From Cyanobacteria bacterium FACHB-502 (GTDB lineage Bacteria; Cyanobacteriota; Cyanobacteriia; Elainellales; Elainellaceae): a DNA stretch of 64,000 bases. A model generated the notes under the pieces. It worked only from the letters and a program-made list of their open reading frames with translations, did not search any database and was not told the origin of the DNA. The stretch spans positions 124,001-188,000 of the forward strand of contig JACJNZ010000092.1 of NCBI GenBank assembly GCA_014695325.1, given 5' to 3'. Below are positions 20,089-27,093 of this stretch, in pieces; position 1 is the stretch's first letter; each line of letters opens with the position of its first letter. Made by a program: the position numbers and the translations under genes.

Positions 20089-20174
20089 GCATAACAATTC
20101 GCTTGGAGTGGATTGACGAGAGGTCTTAGTGCATTGCTCAGATTGTTTGCAACCGCTGACCAGAACCGTTCGGC
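20089..20174 (+). other. attC site of cassette A2
   Basis: R'' GCATAAC (20089), core GTTCGGC (20168), 86 bp. R'' is the exact complement of the start of this cassette, GTTATGC at 19204. Internal arm pairing is weaker than in the other sites. The 22 bases 20149-20170 recur exactly, in reverse, in the first attC of array B. Confidence 0.82.
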
Positions 20175-20252
20175 TGCTGCGCACGGCCTGGCTGCACCAG
20201 AAAACTCAGTGTGTAACATGCGGAAGGACTTGATGAACTGCAAATCCCTTCC

Positions 20253-20726
20253 ATGTCTATTGGGCTATTTGAAATGACATTTTCCATTCGAGAACTTGGC
20301 CCAAACGATTTGGCAACGGCACAGCAGCTTTTCGAGATGTGGCGGCAAGAGGACAACGTGACCAAACCGCCGCCTTCGTCTGAAACTCTGCTGCGCTTGC
20401 TGTCACGCCCCGATTTTCACGCCGTTGCTGCGTTGCGCGAGGATGAAGCCATCGGCGGACTGACAGCTTATGAGTTGGAGATGTATACCGAAGCGGCTAC
20501 GGAATTGTTCGTCTACGAGGTCGGCGTTGCCACCGCGCATCGGCGGCAGGGCGTGGGGCGTGCCTTGATTGAGTTCGCCAGAAATCTATGTCGTTCGCGC
20601 AGCCTGAGCGCACTCTATATTCCTGCAATGGCCGATGACGCTCGTGCTGTTGCGTTTTATCAAGCGACCGGCCTCAAGCGCGAAGATGTTGCGTGGTTCA
20701 TACAGGAGTTCGAAGACAACTTATGA
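20253..20726 (+). CDS. GNAT acetyltransferase, AAC(3)-I-like (cassette A3)
   Basis: 157 residues; a start at ATG 20274 (MTFSIRELGPND) is equally possible and fits homologues better. The GNAT core is clear: VYEVGVATAHRRQGVGRALIE, then DDARAVAFYQATGLK and a C-terminal WFIQEF. Layout and motif spacing resemble the AAC(3)-I aminoglycoside 3-N-acetyltransferases, which also travel as integron cassettes. Whether it acts on aminoglycosides cannot be told from the sequence; many relatives have other amine substrates. The acetyl-CoA site looks intact. Confidence 0.82.
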   Translation: MSIGLFEMTFSIRELGPNDLATAQQLFEMWRQEDNVTKPPPSSETLLRLLSRPDFHAVAALREDEAIGGLTAYELEMYTEAATELFVYEVGVATAHRRQGVGRALIEFARNLCRSRSLSALYIPAMADDARAVAFYQATGLKREDVAWFIQEFEDNL

Positions 20727-20776
20727 AACTTCACTCTAAACATCGGCAAAAGACATTGCTGAACTCACCAACAGCT

Positions 20777-20864
20777 GCCGAACAACAGTGCTGCACCGGA
20801 ACGTAGCAATATACTCGGTTAAGTTGCAAAGGTTATTTGCGGCGGGTGAGCAGGGTCGTTAGGT
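20777..20864 (+). other. attC site of cassette A3
   Basis: R'' GCCGAAC (20777), core GTTAGGT (20858), 88 bp. R'' is the exact complement of this cassette's start GTTCGGC at 20168. Arms pair as GTGCTGCACCGG against GGCGGGTGAGCAG. Confidence 0.88.
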
Positions 20865-20963
20865 GGCTTCAGTTATTGGTGTTGACGGTACTTGGAGTTT
20901 GTTGATTAGACTCATTAAACTTGAGAAGCTGAGTAAGCTTATCCTTAAAGTAGCTTTGAAACT

Positions 20964-21635
20964 ATGGCGTTTGAATTTGACCATCTCTTTATCTGTACTG
21001 ATATTGGTGCTGACGAAGCTGATCGTTTAGTATCATTTGGTTTAGTGGAGGGGGCATCTAATACACATCCTGGGCAAGGAACAGCCAATCGCCGTTTCTT
21101 CTTCCACAACGCATTGTTGGAATTGTTGTGGGTTCATGATACAGAAGAGGCGAAATCAGAGCCAATTCGCCCTACTCGTCTTTGGGAGCGATGGACAAAT
21201 CGGAAGGATGGCACATGTCCATTTGGAGTTTGTTTGCGTTCAGGAACAAGTGATGGTGACACCGCTGCATTTTCCAGTTGGGCATATCGTCCACCTTATC
21301 TGCCTGAAACACTAAGTATTGCGGTGGGTACAAATAGTGATGTGCTAACAGAGCCAATGCTCTTTCAAACTCCATTTGGTAAACGTCCAGACCAATACCC
21401 GGCTGAAGAAGCACAGCCTCTAAAGCATCATGTTGGTTTGCGCGAAATAACTCGTGTAGAGTTGGTCAGTCCTACCGCAGATAATCCGTCACCAGAATAT
21501 CAAACGGTGATCGACACCAATCAGGTCAGGGTACGATTAGGAGCAGAATATTGCGTAGAGCTTGGTTTTGATGAGGAAGTGCAGGGGCATCAAATAGATT
21601 TTCGCCCTGGATTGCCACTTATCATAAGTTGGTAG
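20964..21635 (+). CDS. VOC/glyoxalase-like domain protein (cassette A4)
   Basis: 223 residues. The N-terminus FEFDHLFICTD with a metal-ligand-like His, then GQGTANRRFFFHNALLELLWV, follows the pattern of the glyoxalase-like (VOC) superfamily: paired beta-alpha-beta modules that bind a divalent metal or a ligand. A second module is suggested by KHHVGLREITRVELVSP. Members range from dioxygenases and isomerases to drug-binding proteins. I cannot give a substrate. It is the only gene of its cassette. Confidence 0.7.
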   Translation: MAFEFDHLFICTDIGADEADRLVSFGLVEGASNTHPGQGTANRRFFFHNALLELLWVHDTEEAKSEPIRPTRLWERWTNRKDGTCPFGVCLRSGTSDGDTAAFSSWAYRPPYLPETLSIAVGTNSDVLTEPMLFQTPFGKRPDQYPAEEAQPLKHHVGLREITRVELVSPTADNPSPEYQTVIDTNQVRVRLGAEYCVELGFDEEVQGHQIDFRPGLPLIISW

Positions 21636-21647
21636 CCGTAACCCGCC

Positions 21648-21736
21648 ATCTAACAATCCGCTTGCACACCGACCGTTTAGATATGATTGGTTGAGTTCGA
21701 GAAGTTACTGGTGGCGGGTGAAGCGGGTCGTTAGCC
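21648..21736 (+). other. attC site of cassette A4
   Basis: R'' ATCTAAC (21648), core GTTAGCC (21730), 89 bp. The arms CCGCTTGCACACCGACC and GGCGGGTGAAGCGG pair well. R'' has one mismatch to the complement of the cassette start GTTAGGT. Confidence 0.88.
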
Positions 21737-21886
21737 TGCGTGTCCCTTCAGAACTTTCGCTTGAGTTTAAAGATTTACTTCAACAGCAGTTTTTGTGTCA
21801 CCTGTACAGAGAAGATTCAATTTAAGAATGAGCTTTAAACGATTTGCGCTTGTTCTAAAAATGCTTTCGTTGTTCAAGACACAATT

Positions 21887-22657
21887 ATGAAACAATCCTC
21901 CAATCAACAAAGGCTTTCAAGAAGAAATCTTCTTCAATTTAGTGCAGGACTGATTGGTACAGGTTCGCTAACAGCTTGGTTGGGAACGGGCGCATTAGCC
22001 CAAGCTGCCGAAGATCAGTCATCCCGTACTAAGCAAGCCCAATCTGTTAATGCTGATCCTGGGAGTGCCCATTCCCAAAGTACTTTGACTCCTGATCAGG
22101 CGCTAGCGCAACTTATGGAAGGAAACCAGCGATTTGTTCAAAGAAGGCGGCTCAATCCTAATCAAGATGCTGCCCGCCTAGCTGAAGTTGCGTCACGGCA
22201 AGCACCCTTTGCCGCTATTTTGAGTTGTGCAGACTCACGAGTAGTGCCAGAGATTGTCTTTGATCAGGGAATTGGAGATCTCTTTGTAGTTCGTGTTGCT
22301 GGTAATATTGCTATCACTGAAGACATTGCTAGTGAAGAGTATGCGGTTGGTGTCTTGAGAACACCCCTACTGATGGTTCTGGGACATGAGCGATGTGGTG
22401 CCGTGGCAGCGGCTCTGGAAGGGGGAGAATTGCCAGGTGTCATTGAATCACTGGTATTTGCAATTCGACCAGCAGTTCAAGCTTCGGAGGGGAAATCGGG
22501 CGATCGCCTTACAAACGCAATCAAGTCAAATGTGAGCTTACAGGTACAGCGGCTGCAAAACTCTTCTGTAATTGCTTCAGCCGTACAAGAAGGTAAACTC
22601 AAAGTTGTGGGTGCCTACTATGACCTGGATACAGGCGAAATCAGTTTAGTCAACTAG
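21887..22657 (+). CDS. Tat-exported beta-carbonic anhydrase (cassette A5)
   Basis: 256 residues. The N-terminus LSRRNLLQFSAG is a twin-arginine signal, with a hydrophobic stretch and ALAQAA cleavage near 40. The mature domain has the beta-class zinc ligands: Cys and Asp in SCADSR, and His plus Cys in GHERCGA. It would interconvert CO2 and bicarbonate in the periplasm, matching external EcaB-type enzymes of cyanobacteria that supply carbon to the bicarbonate uptake system. It is the last gene of array A; a periplasmic carbonic anhydrase as a cassette would be useful cargo for a phototroph. Confidence 0.9.
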   Translation: MKQSSNQQRLSRRNLLQFSAGLIGTGSLTAWLGTGALAQAAEDQSSRTKQAQSVNADPGSAHSQSTLTPDQALAQLMEGNQRFVQRRRLNPNQDAARLAEVASRQAPFAAILSCADSRVVPEIVFDQGIGDLFVVRVAGNIAITEDIASEEYAVGVLRTPLLMVLGHERCGAVAAALEGGELPGVIESLVFAIRPAVQASEGKSGDRLTNAIKSNVSLQVQRLQNSSVIASAVQEGKLKVVGAYYDLDTGEISLVN

Positions 22658-22695
22658 GACGCACAGAGGTAACTATTGCTGCAAATTGCGGTTGC

Positions 22696-22782
22696 AGCTA
22701 ACAACCCGCTTGAACCCGACCGTTGAGGGCTAATCTATAAAGTGTTCAAGCTATCTACGGCGGGTTAAGCAGAACGTTAGAG
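22696..22782 (+). other. attC site of cassette A5, end of array A
   Basis: R'' AGCTAAC (22696), core GTTAGAG (22776), 87 bp. Arms CCGCTTGAACCCGACCG and CGGCGGGTTAAGC pair well. R'' has one mismatch to the complement of GTTAGCC. No further attC follows, so the array ends here. Confidence 0.88.
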
Positions 22783-22813
22783 AAGTCTTTGTTTCTGGTT
22801 GTGGCAAAACAGG

Positions 22814-22953
22814 CGTTGCTGAATTGAAGGATGAAGACACAACTTGAGACCCTGCATCGCCCCCTAAATCCCCCAATGCTGGAGGACTTTGAGGATCAGT
22901 TTCCCCCAATTTTGGGGGGCTAGGGGGGCTAATCATACTCCAATTCAGCAACG
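22814..22953. mobile_element. MITE-like element with 13-bp inverted ends
   Basis: CGTTGCTGAATTG (22814-22826) and its exact inverse (22941-22953) enclose a 140-bp unit without a gene. GTGGCAAAAC occurs on both sides (22801 and 22956), which may be a target duplication though not abutting. Inside lie two copies of the CCCCCTAAATCCCCC-type dispersed repeat 1 (22861-22935). It sits just past the end of array A. Confidence 0.65.
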
Positions 22954-23172
22954 TCGTGGCAAAACACAAAAGGTGTTTGTCAACGTGCAAGACTAAATTG
23001 CGGGAAGAGTGCGTCGTCTGATGCTTGGGGTAGGGCTTCAGTTCCCGCTCATTTTAGAGCGATCGGTTCAGATAGGTTTTTAAACTAGAACTGTGGCTTG
23101 TGTGATCCTGCGGAAATTGAACAGGTTTATTACGATCACTAACTTTCGCAAACAAACCTTCACAAACAAATC

Positions 23173-24486
23173 GTGAGCCATGTTACCCGTCCGGGCATTT
23201 TAGCGTTAGTAGAAATACTCAATGCTGAAGAAGGAGCCGCGAGGATGGTGCTGAGTTCACTGCAGAATCGGAAATATCGCATCGGGGGTTATCGTCCTGG
23301 GCGGAAGCCAGAGAATACGAAATATCATCACAGCGATCGCTTTCAGGCGGATCAGCTTCCCCGCAAAGTCGATCTGCGAAAGCACATGACCGAAGTGGAA
23401 GAGCAGGTCGGCAATAGCTGCGTTGCCAATGCCTTTGTCGGTGCATATGAATATCTTGCCAAACGGGATCTGGGCGAAGCGGGCAATGTCAGCCGTCTTT
23501 TTGTCTACTACAATGCACGGGCACGAGAAGGCTATGAAAACGACGATTGCGGCTCACAAATGTATTGTGCGATCGATAGTCTGATTGAATACGGGGCTTG
23601 CTGCGAAGACATTTGGGCAAATGATGAATCGCTAATCTGCGAAGAACCCGATACAAATGCCTACGAACACGCTGCAAACTTCAAAATTACAGAAGCAGAG
23701 TTTATCGAAACTGATTTAGATCTCTGGCGGCATACCTTAGCAGAAGGATATCCGATCGCGTTTGCGTTAAACACCTTTGAGTCATTTGATGATGCCACCC
23801 AAAATCGGGGTCGCGTTCCCATGCCCAAGCGATTGGATAACGTGCGGGAAACGCATGGATGGCACGCGATGCTATGTGTTGGCTATTCTGACAAAGATCG
23901 AATGTTTATTGTGCGAAACTCCTGGGGCGTAGCGTGGGGCGATCGAGGCTATTGCTACATTCCCTATGACTATGTGATGCACCTGGATTACAACGGTCAC
24001 GACTCCTGGATTATTAAAGCCGTAAACGATCTCGATTTTAGTGTGGATGTTTGGGAAGAAGGAGACTCTGTTTTTGCAGATGAAGGATCACTCCTCCTCT
24101 ACGATTTTTACATTCGCACCACCAATCCTGAAGGCTTTATTGAGGAGCTTGACGCATTGTGCCAAAACTATGTTGAAACCGAAGAAGATTACTACTTCGA
24201 TTACGAAGAGGAAGAAACCGAAGAGGAATACATCGTTCACGTCAATAGCTTTGATTTGACGATCGATGACCCAGATGAATTTCTTGAGGAGTTAGACACT
24301 CTCTGCGAAAATTACGCGAGCGATGAGGACTATGGCTACTACATAGAGTCAGACGCAAGCGAAGAAGAGGAGGAATACAGCGAGGAAGAGTCAGACGCAA
24401 GCGAAGAAGAGGAGGAATACAGCGAGGAAGAAGAGGAATACAATGAGGAAGAGGAGGAATACAGCGAGGAAGAGTACGAAGAGTAG
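23173..24486 (+). CDS. Papain-like (C1) cysteine peptidase with acidic repeat tail
   Basis: 437 residues from a GTG. The catalytic set of the C1 family is complete: Cys in EEQVGNSCVANAF, His in THGWHAMLCVGY and Asn in VRNSWGVAWGDRGY. There is no signal peptide, so it is likely cytoplasmic or exported by another route. Residues about 385-437 are almost all Glu, Ser, Asp and Tyr, in repeats of EEEEEYS. This resembles DUF-like peptidases that often work with partner proteins as proteases in biological conflicts, but no partner is next door. Substrate unknown. CGATCG sites return here, so it is outside the cassette array. Confidence 0.83.
   Translation: MSHVTRPGILALVEILNAEEGAARMVLSSLQNRKYRIGGYRPGRKPENTKYHHSDRFQADQLPRKVDLRKHMTEVEEQVGNSCVANAFVGAYEYLAKRDLGEAGNVSRLFVYYNARAREGYENDDCGSQMYCAIDSLIEYGACCEDIWANDESLICEEPDTNAYEHAANFKITEAEFIETDLDLWRHTLAEGYPIAFALNTFESFDDATQNRGRVPMPKRLDNVRETHGWHAMLCVGYSDKDRMFIVRNSWGVAWGDRGYCYIPYDYVMHLDYNGHDSWIIKAVNDLDFSVDVWEEGDSVFADEGSLLLYDFYIRTTNPEGFIEELDALCQNYVETEEDYYFDYEEEETEEEYIVHVNSFDLTIDDPDEFLEELDTLCENYASDEDYGYYIESDASEEEEEYSEEESDASEEEEEYSEEEEEYNEEEEEYSEEEYEE
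24350..24480 (+). repeat. Tandem Glu/Ser/Tyr-coding repeat in the peptidase tail
   Basis: A purine-rich stretch of gaagaggaggaatacagcga-type units, including two near-identical copies of a unit encoding SDASEEEEEYSEEE. Low complexity; length probably varies. Confidence 0.8.
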
Positions 24487-24509
24487 AGACCCAGAGAGGA
24501 AGACATTTT

Positions 24510-24992
24510 ATGACACTGCAAAAAAATTCATCTTCTAATCATTCTGATACCGATTACCCTGAAGGGGGAACTGCTTCGCATCGCCAATCTGCTGGCAAGC
24601 CAACCGAAATCGTTACCGTACGCCCTGATGCTGAAACCCTGACCCGTCAACGATTGCCCTACTTTATCGGCATCTCTGAAACCACAGCAGGCGCAAAGGG
24701 AATCTCGATGAACCTGGTAATCATTCCCCCAGGGGGTTCAGCAGAACCGCATTTACACCGTGACTATGAGACAGCGATTTATCTGATTAAAGGTCGCGTT
24801 GAAACTCGCTATGGTCAGGGACTCAAACAAACAGTTATCAACGAAGCAGGTGATTTTATTTTCATCCCTCCGGGCGTTCCCCATCAGCCTCATAACCTGA
24901 GTGACACTGAACCTGCTCACGCGCTGGTTGCTCGAAACGATCCTAATGAGCAGGAAAACGTTGTTCTCTACAACCCAGCTTCAGAGCGTTAA
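24510..24992 (+). CDS. Cupin-domain protein
   Basis: 160 residues, ribosome site gagaggaag. The cupin core has both motifs: GGSAEPHLHRDYETAIYLIKG (HxH and Glu metal ligands) and GDFIFIPPGVPHQPHN (Pro-rich strand plus His). It could bind metal and act as an isomerase, dioxygenase or sugar-binding protein; the family is too broad to tell. The N-terminal 40 residues are unusual: residues about 15-26 are encoded by a copy of dispersed repeat 2 read through in frame. It lies 23 bp behind the peptidase gene, so the two may be cotranscribed. Confidence 0.83.
   Translation: MTLQKNSSSNHSDTDYPEGGTASHRQSAGKPTEIVTVRPDAETLTRQRLPYFIGISETTAGAKGISMNLVIIPPGGSAEPHLHRDYETAIYLIKGRVETRYGQGLKQTVINEAGDFIFIPPGVPHQPHNLSDTEPAHALVARNDPNEQENVVLYNPASER
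24551..24585 (-). repeat. Dispersed repeat 2, copy inside the cupin gene
   Basis: GGGGGAACTGCTTCGCATCG preceded by GATTACCCTGAA, nearly identical to the copy at 49527-49560. It is translated as part of the cupin N-terminus. Confidence 0.75.
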
Positions 24993-25077
24993 AGCAAAGA
25001 CGCAAAATTAAGGAAACGCTGAATTACTTCAGACAACCACCCCAACTCTGCGTCTCTGATTTTTGTGAATCGTACTT

Positions 25078-26988
25078 TTAGCTTGCAGTCTCACTCAGTA
25101 CTGCTGAGGGAGCCATCAGCTTGAGAATGCGATCGGCAATCTGGGGTGAAGTCAGACCTAGATCGGTGAGGGATTCATCCGGTGTAGCATGGTCTACCAG
25201 CATATCGGGAACACCCAGGCGCGTCACGGGAACCATGACCTCGTGGTCGAGCAGCGATTCAGCAACCGCAGAGCCAAAGCCGCCCATAATGCAGCCTTCT
25301 TCCAGGGTTACGACGTGCTTCATTTGACGGGCGATCGGCACAATCAGTTCGGTATCGAGCGGTTTAGCAAATCGGGCGTTGATGACCGTGGCTTCGATGC
25401 CGTGTTCACCCAAAATTTCCGCCGCCTGCATTGCCGGGTAGACCATCGAGCCGTAGCCCAGCAGCAGCACATCGTCCCCGGTTCGCAGAATTTCTGCTTT
25501 ACCAATCGGCAGCGATTCCCAGCCTTCCTCCATTAGAGGCACGCCAAAGCCATTGCCGCGTGGATAGCGCATTGCGATCGGACCGTCAGTGTACTCCACG
25601 CCCGTCACAATCATCCGCTGAAGCTCGGCTTCGTCTTTGGGAGCCATCAGCACCATGTTGGGGATGCAGCGCAGGTAGGCAATGTCATACATTCCCTGGT
25701 GGGTGGGACCATCTGCCCCGACCACGCCCGATCGATCCAGGCAGAAAAAGACGGGCAGATTTTGGATGCAGACATCGTGGATGATCTGATCGTAGGCGCG
25801 TTGCAGGAACGTGGAGTAGATTGCCACGACCGGACGCATTCCTTCACAAGCCATCCCCGCTGCCAGAGTAACGGCGTGCTGCTCGGCAATGCCCACATCA
25901 ACGTATTGCTTCGGCAATTTTTGCTGGAGTTTGTCCAGCCCGGTTCCGGTTGCCATCGCTGCGGTAATGCCAACAATGCGCGGGTTGTTCTGCGCCAGCG
26001 TAGTGAGCGTATGGGCAAACACCTTCGAGTAGCTAGGCGGTTTTGGTTTGCTGGCGGGGTGGGGTTTTCCGGTTGCCAGGTTAAAGGGCGTTTGGGCATG
26101 GTAGCCGACCTGATCTTGCTCGGCGATCGCATAACCCTTCCCTTTCGTCGTTGCGACATGAACCAGAACGGGACCGCCGTGCTGATGCGCCAGCTCAAAC
26201 GTGGTAATTAGCTCTTCCAGGTTATGACCGTCGATCGGTCCCATGTAGGTAAAGCCCAGTTCCTCGAACACTGCGCCCACTTTGGAAACCGCCAGCCGCT
26301 TCATACCTTCCTTCAGGCGAGACAGTTCCGGTTTGAAGGAACCGCTAAACGGCAGATGCTTGAACTGCTCCTCCAGGTTGTCCGTAAGGAACTGCATCGG
26401 CGGGCTGAGCCGCATTTTGTTGAGATAGCGCGAAATCGCTCCCACGTTGGGCGAGATCGACATCTCGTTGTCGTTTAAGACCACCAGCAGATTCGTCTTC
26501 GGCAGATGTCCGGCATGGTTGATTGCCTCCAGAGCCATACCGCCCGTCAGCGCACCGTCGCCAATCACCGCTGCCACTTTGTAGTTGTCGCCCTGCATAT
26601 CCCGCGCCAAAGCCATTCCCAATGCTGCCGAAATGCTGGTCGAAGCGTGACCTGCGCCAAAGTGGTCGAACTGATTTTCGCTGCGCTTCAGATAGCCCGC
26701 CACGCCGTTTTTTTGCCGCAGCGTATGAAACTCGTTGTAGCGACCTGTGATCAGCTTGTGAGGATACGCTTGATGCCCCACATCCCAGAGCACCTTGTCG
26801 CGATCGAGATCCAGTGTTTGATATAGTCCGATTGTCAGCTCGACGACTCCCAGCCCCGGCCCCAAGTGTCCCCCACTGGTTGCCACGGTTTCCAGGTGCT
26901 TTTCGCGAATCTGTCGAGCGATTTGCTTAAGCTGATGAATCGATAAACCATGCAACTGGTTGGGGTGGGTAAGTTCGCTCAGATGCAT
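25078..26988 (-). CDS. dxs: 1-deoxy-D-xylulose-5-phosphate synthase
   Basis: 636 residues, full length. It condenses pyruvate with glyceraldehyde-3-phosphate, the first step of the MEP pathway to isoprenoids: carotenoids, phytol and quinone tails. The thiamine diphosphate site shows [18 protein letters not shown] followed by [23 protein letters not shown] and [15 protein letters not shown]-type segments mark the transketolase central domain, and GGFGSAVAE the C-terminal one. Transcribed alone; cytosolic. Confidence 0.97.
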   Translation of the reverse strand: MHLSELTHPNQLHGLSIHQLKQIARQIREKHLETVATSGGHLGPGLGVVELTIGLYQTLDLDRDKVLWDVGHQAYPHKLITGRYNEFHTLRQKNGVAGYLKRSENQFDHFGAGHASTSISAALGMALARDMQGDNYKVAAVIGDGALTGGMALEAINHAGHLPKTNLLVVLNDNEMSISPNVGAISRYLNKMRLSPPMQFLTDNLEEQFKHLPFSGSFKPELSRLKEGMKRLAVSKVGAVFEELGFTYMGPIDGHNLEELITTFELAHQHGGPVLVHVATTKGKGYAIAEQDQVGYHAQTPFNLATGKPHPASKPKPPSYSKVFAHTLTTLAQNNPRIVGITAAMATGTGLDKLQQKLPKQYVDVGIAEQHAVTLAAGMACEGMRPVVAIYSTFLQRAYDQIIHDVCIQNLPVFFCLDRSGVVGADGPTHQGMYDIAYLRCIPNMVLMAPKDEAELQRMIVTGVEYTDGPIAMRYPRGNGFGVPLMEEGWESLPIGKAEILRTGDDVLLLGYGSMVYPAMQAAEILGEHGIEATVINARFAKPLDTELIVPIARQMKHVVTLEEGCIMGGFGSAVAESLLDHEVMVPVTRLGVPDMLVDHATPDESLTDLGLTSPQIADRILKLMAPSAVLSETAS

Positions 26989-27093
26989 ATCAAGTGAATA
27001 CCTTCCAGGCTATAAAATGGGCTATTGAATATTGTCACTCTAATCCGAATCGGGACCCGGTTTCGCAATTCTCATCCTGCCAAGTAGGAATTC

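Larger units (their letters stand above)
17367..22782. mobile_element. Integron array A: decayed intI plus five gene cassettes
   Basis: Order: integrase remnant on the minus strand, leader with dyad repeats, core site at 17929, then five plus-strand cassettes bounded by attC sites. Cassettes run 17930-19204, 19205-20168, 20169-20858, 20859-21730 and 21731-22776. In each, the first six bases are complementary to the R'' box of the attC at its own end: exact for cassettes 1, 2 and 3, one mismatch for 4 and 5. This is expected only if each unit once circularised through its attC. Integrase and cassettes diverge, as in all integrons. CGATCG sites are much rarer here than in the flanking genes, consistent with foreign origin. 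Confidence 0.92.

Noticed and set aside
24339-24521. Ser/Tyr-rich minus-strand frame opposite the peptidase tail
   Set aside because: It is only the complement of the Glu-rich repeat.
24998-25065. AGACGCA/TGCGTCT hairpin after the cupin gene as a terminator
   Set aside because: Seven-base stem with a loop of over 40 bases; too weak to call.
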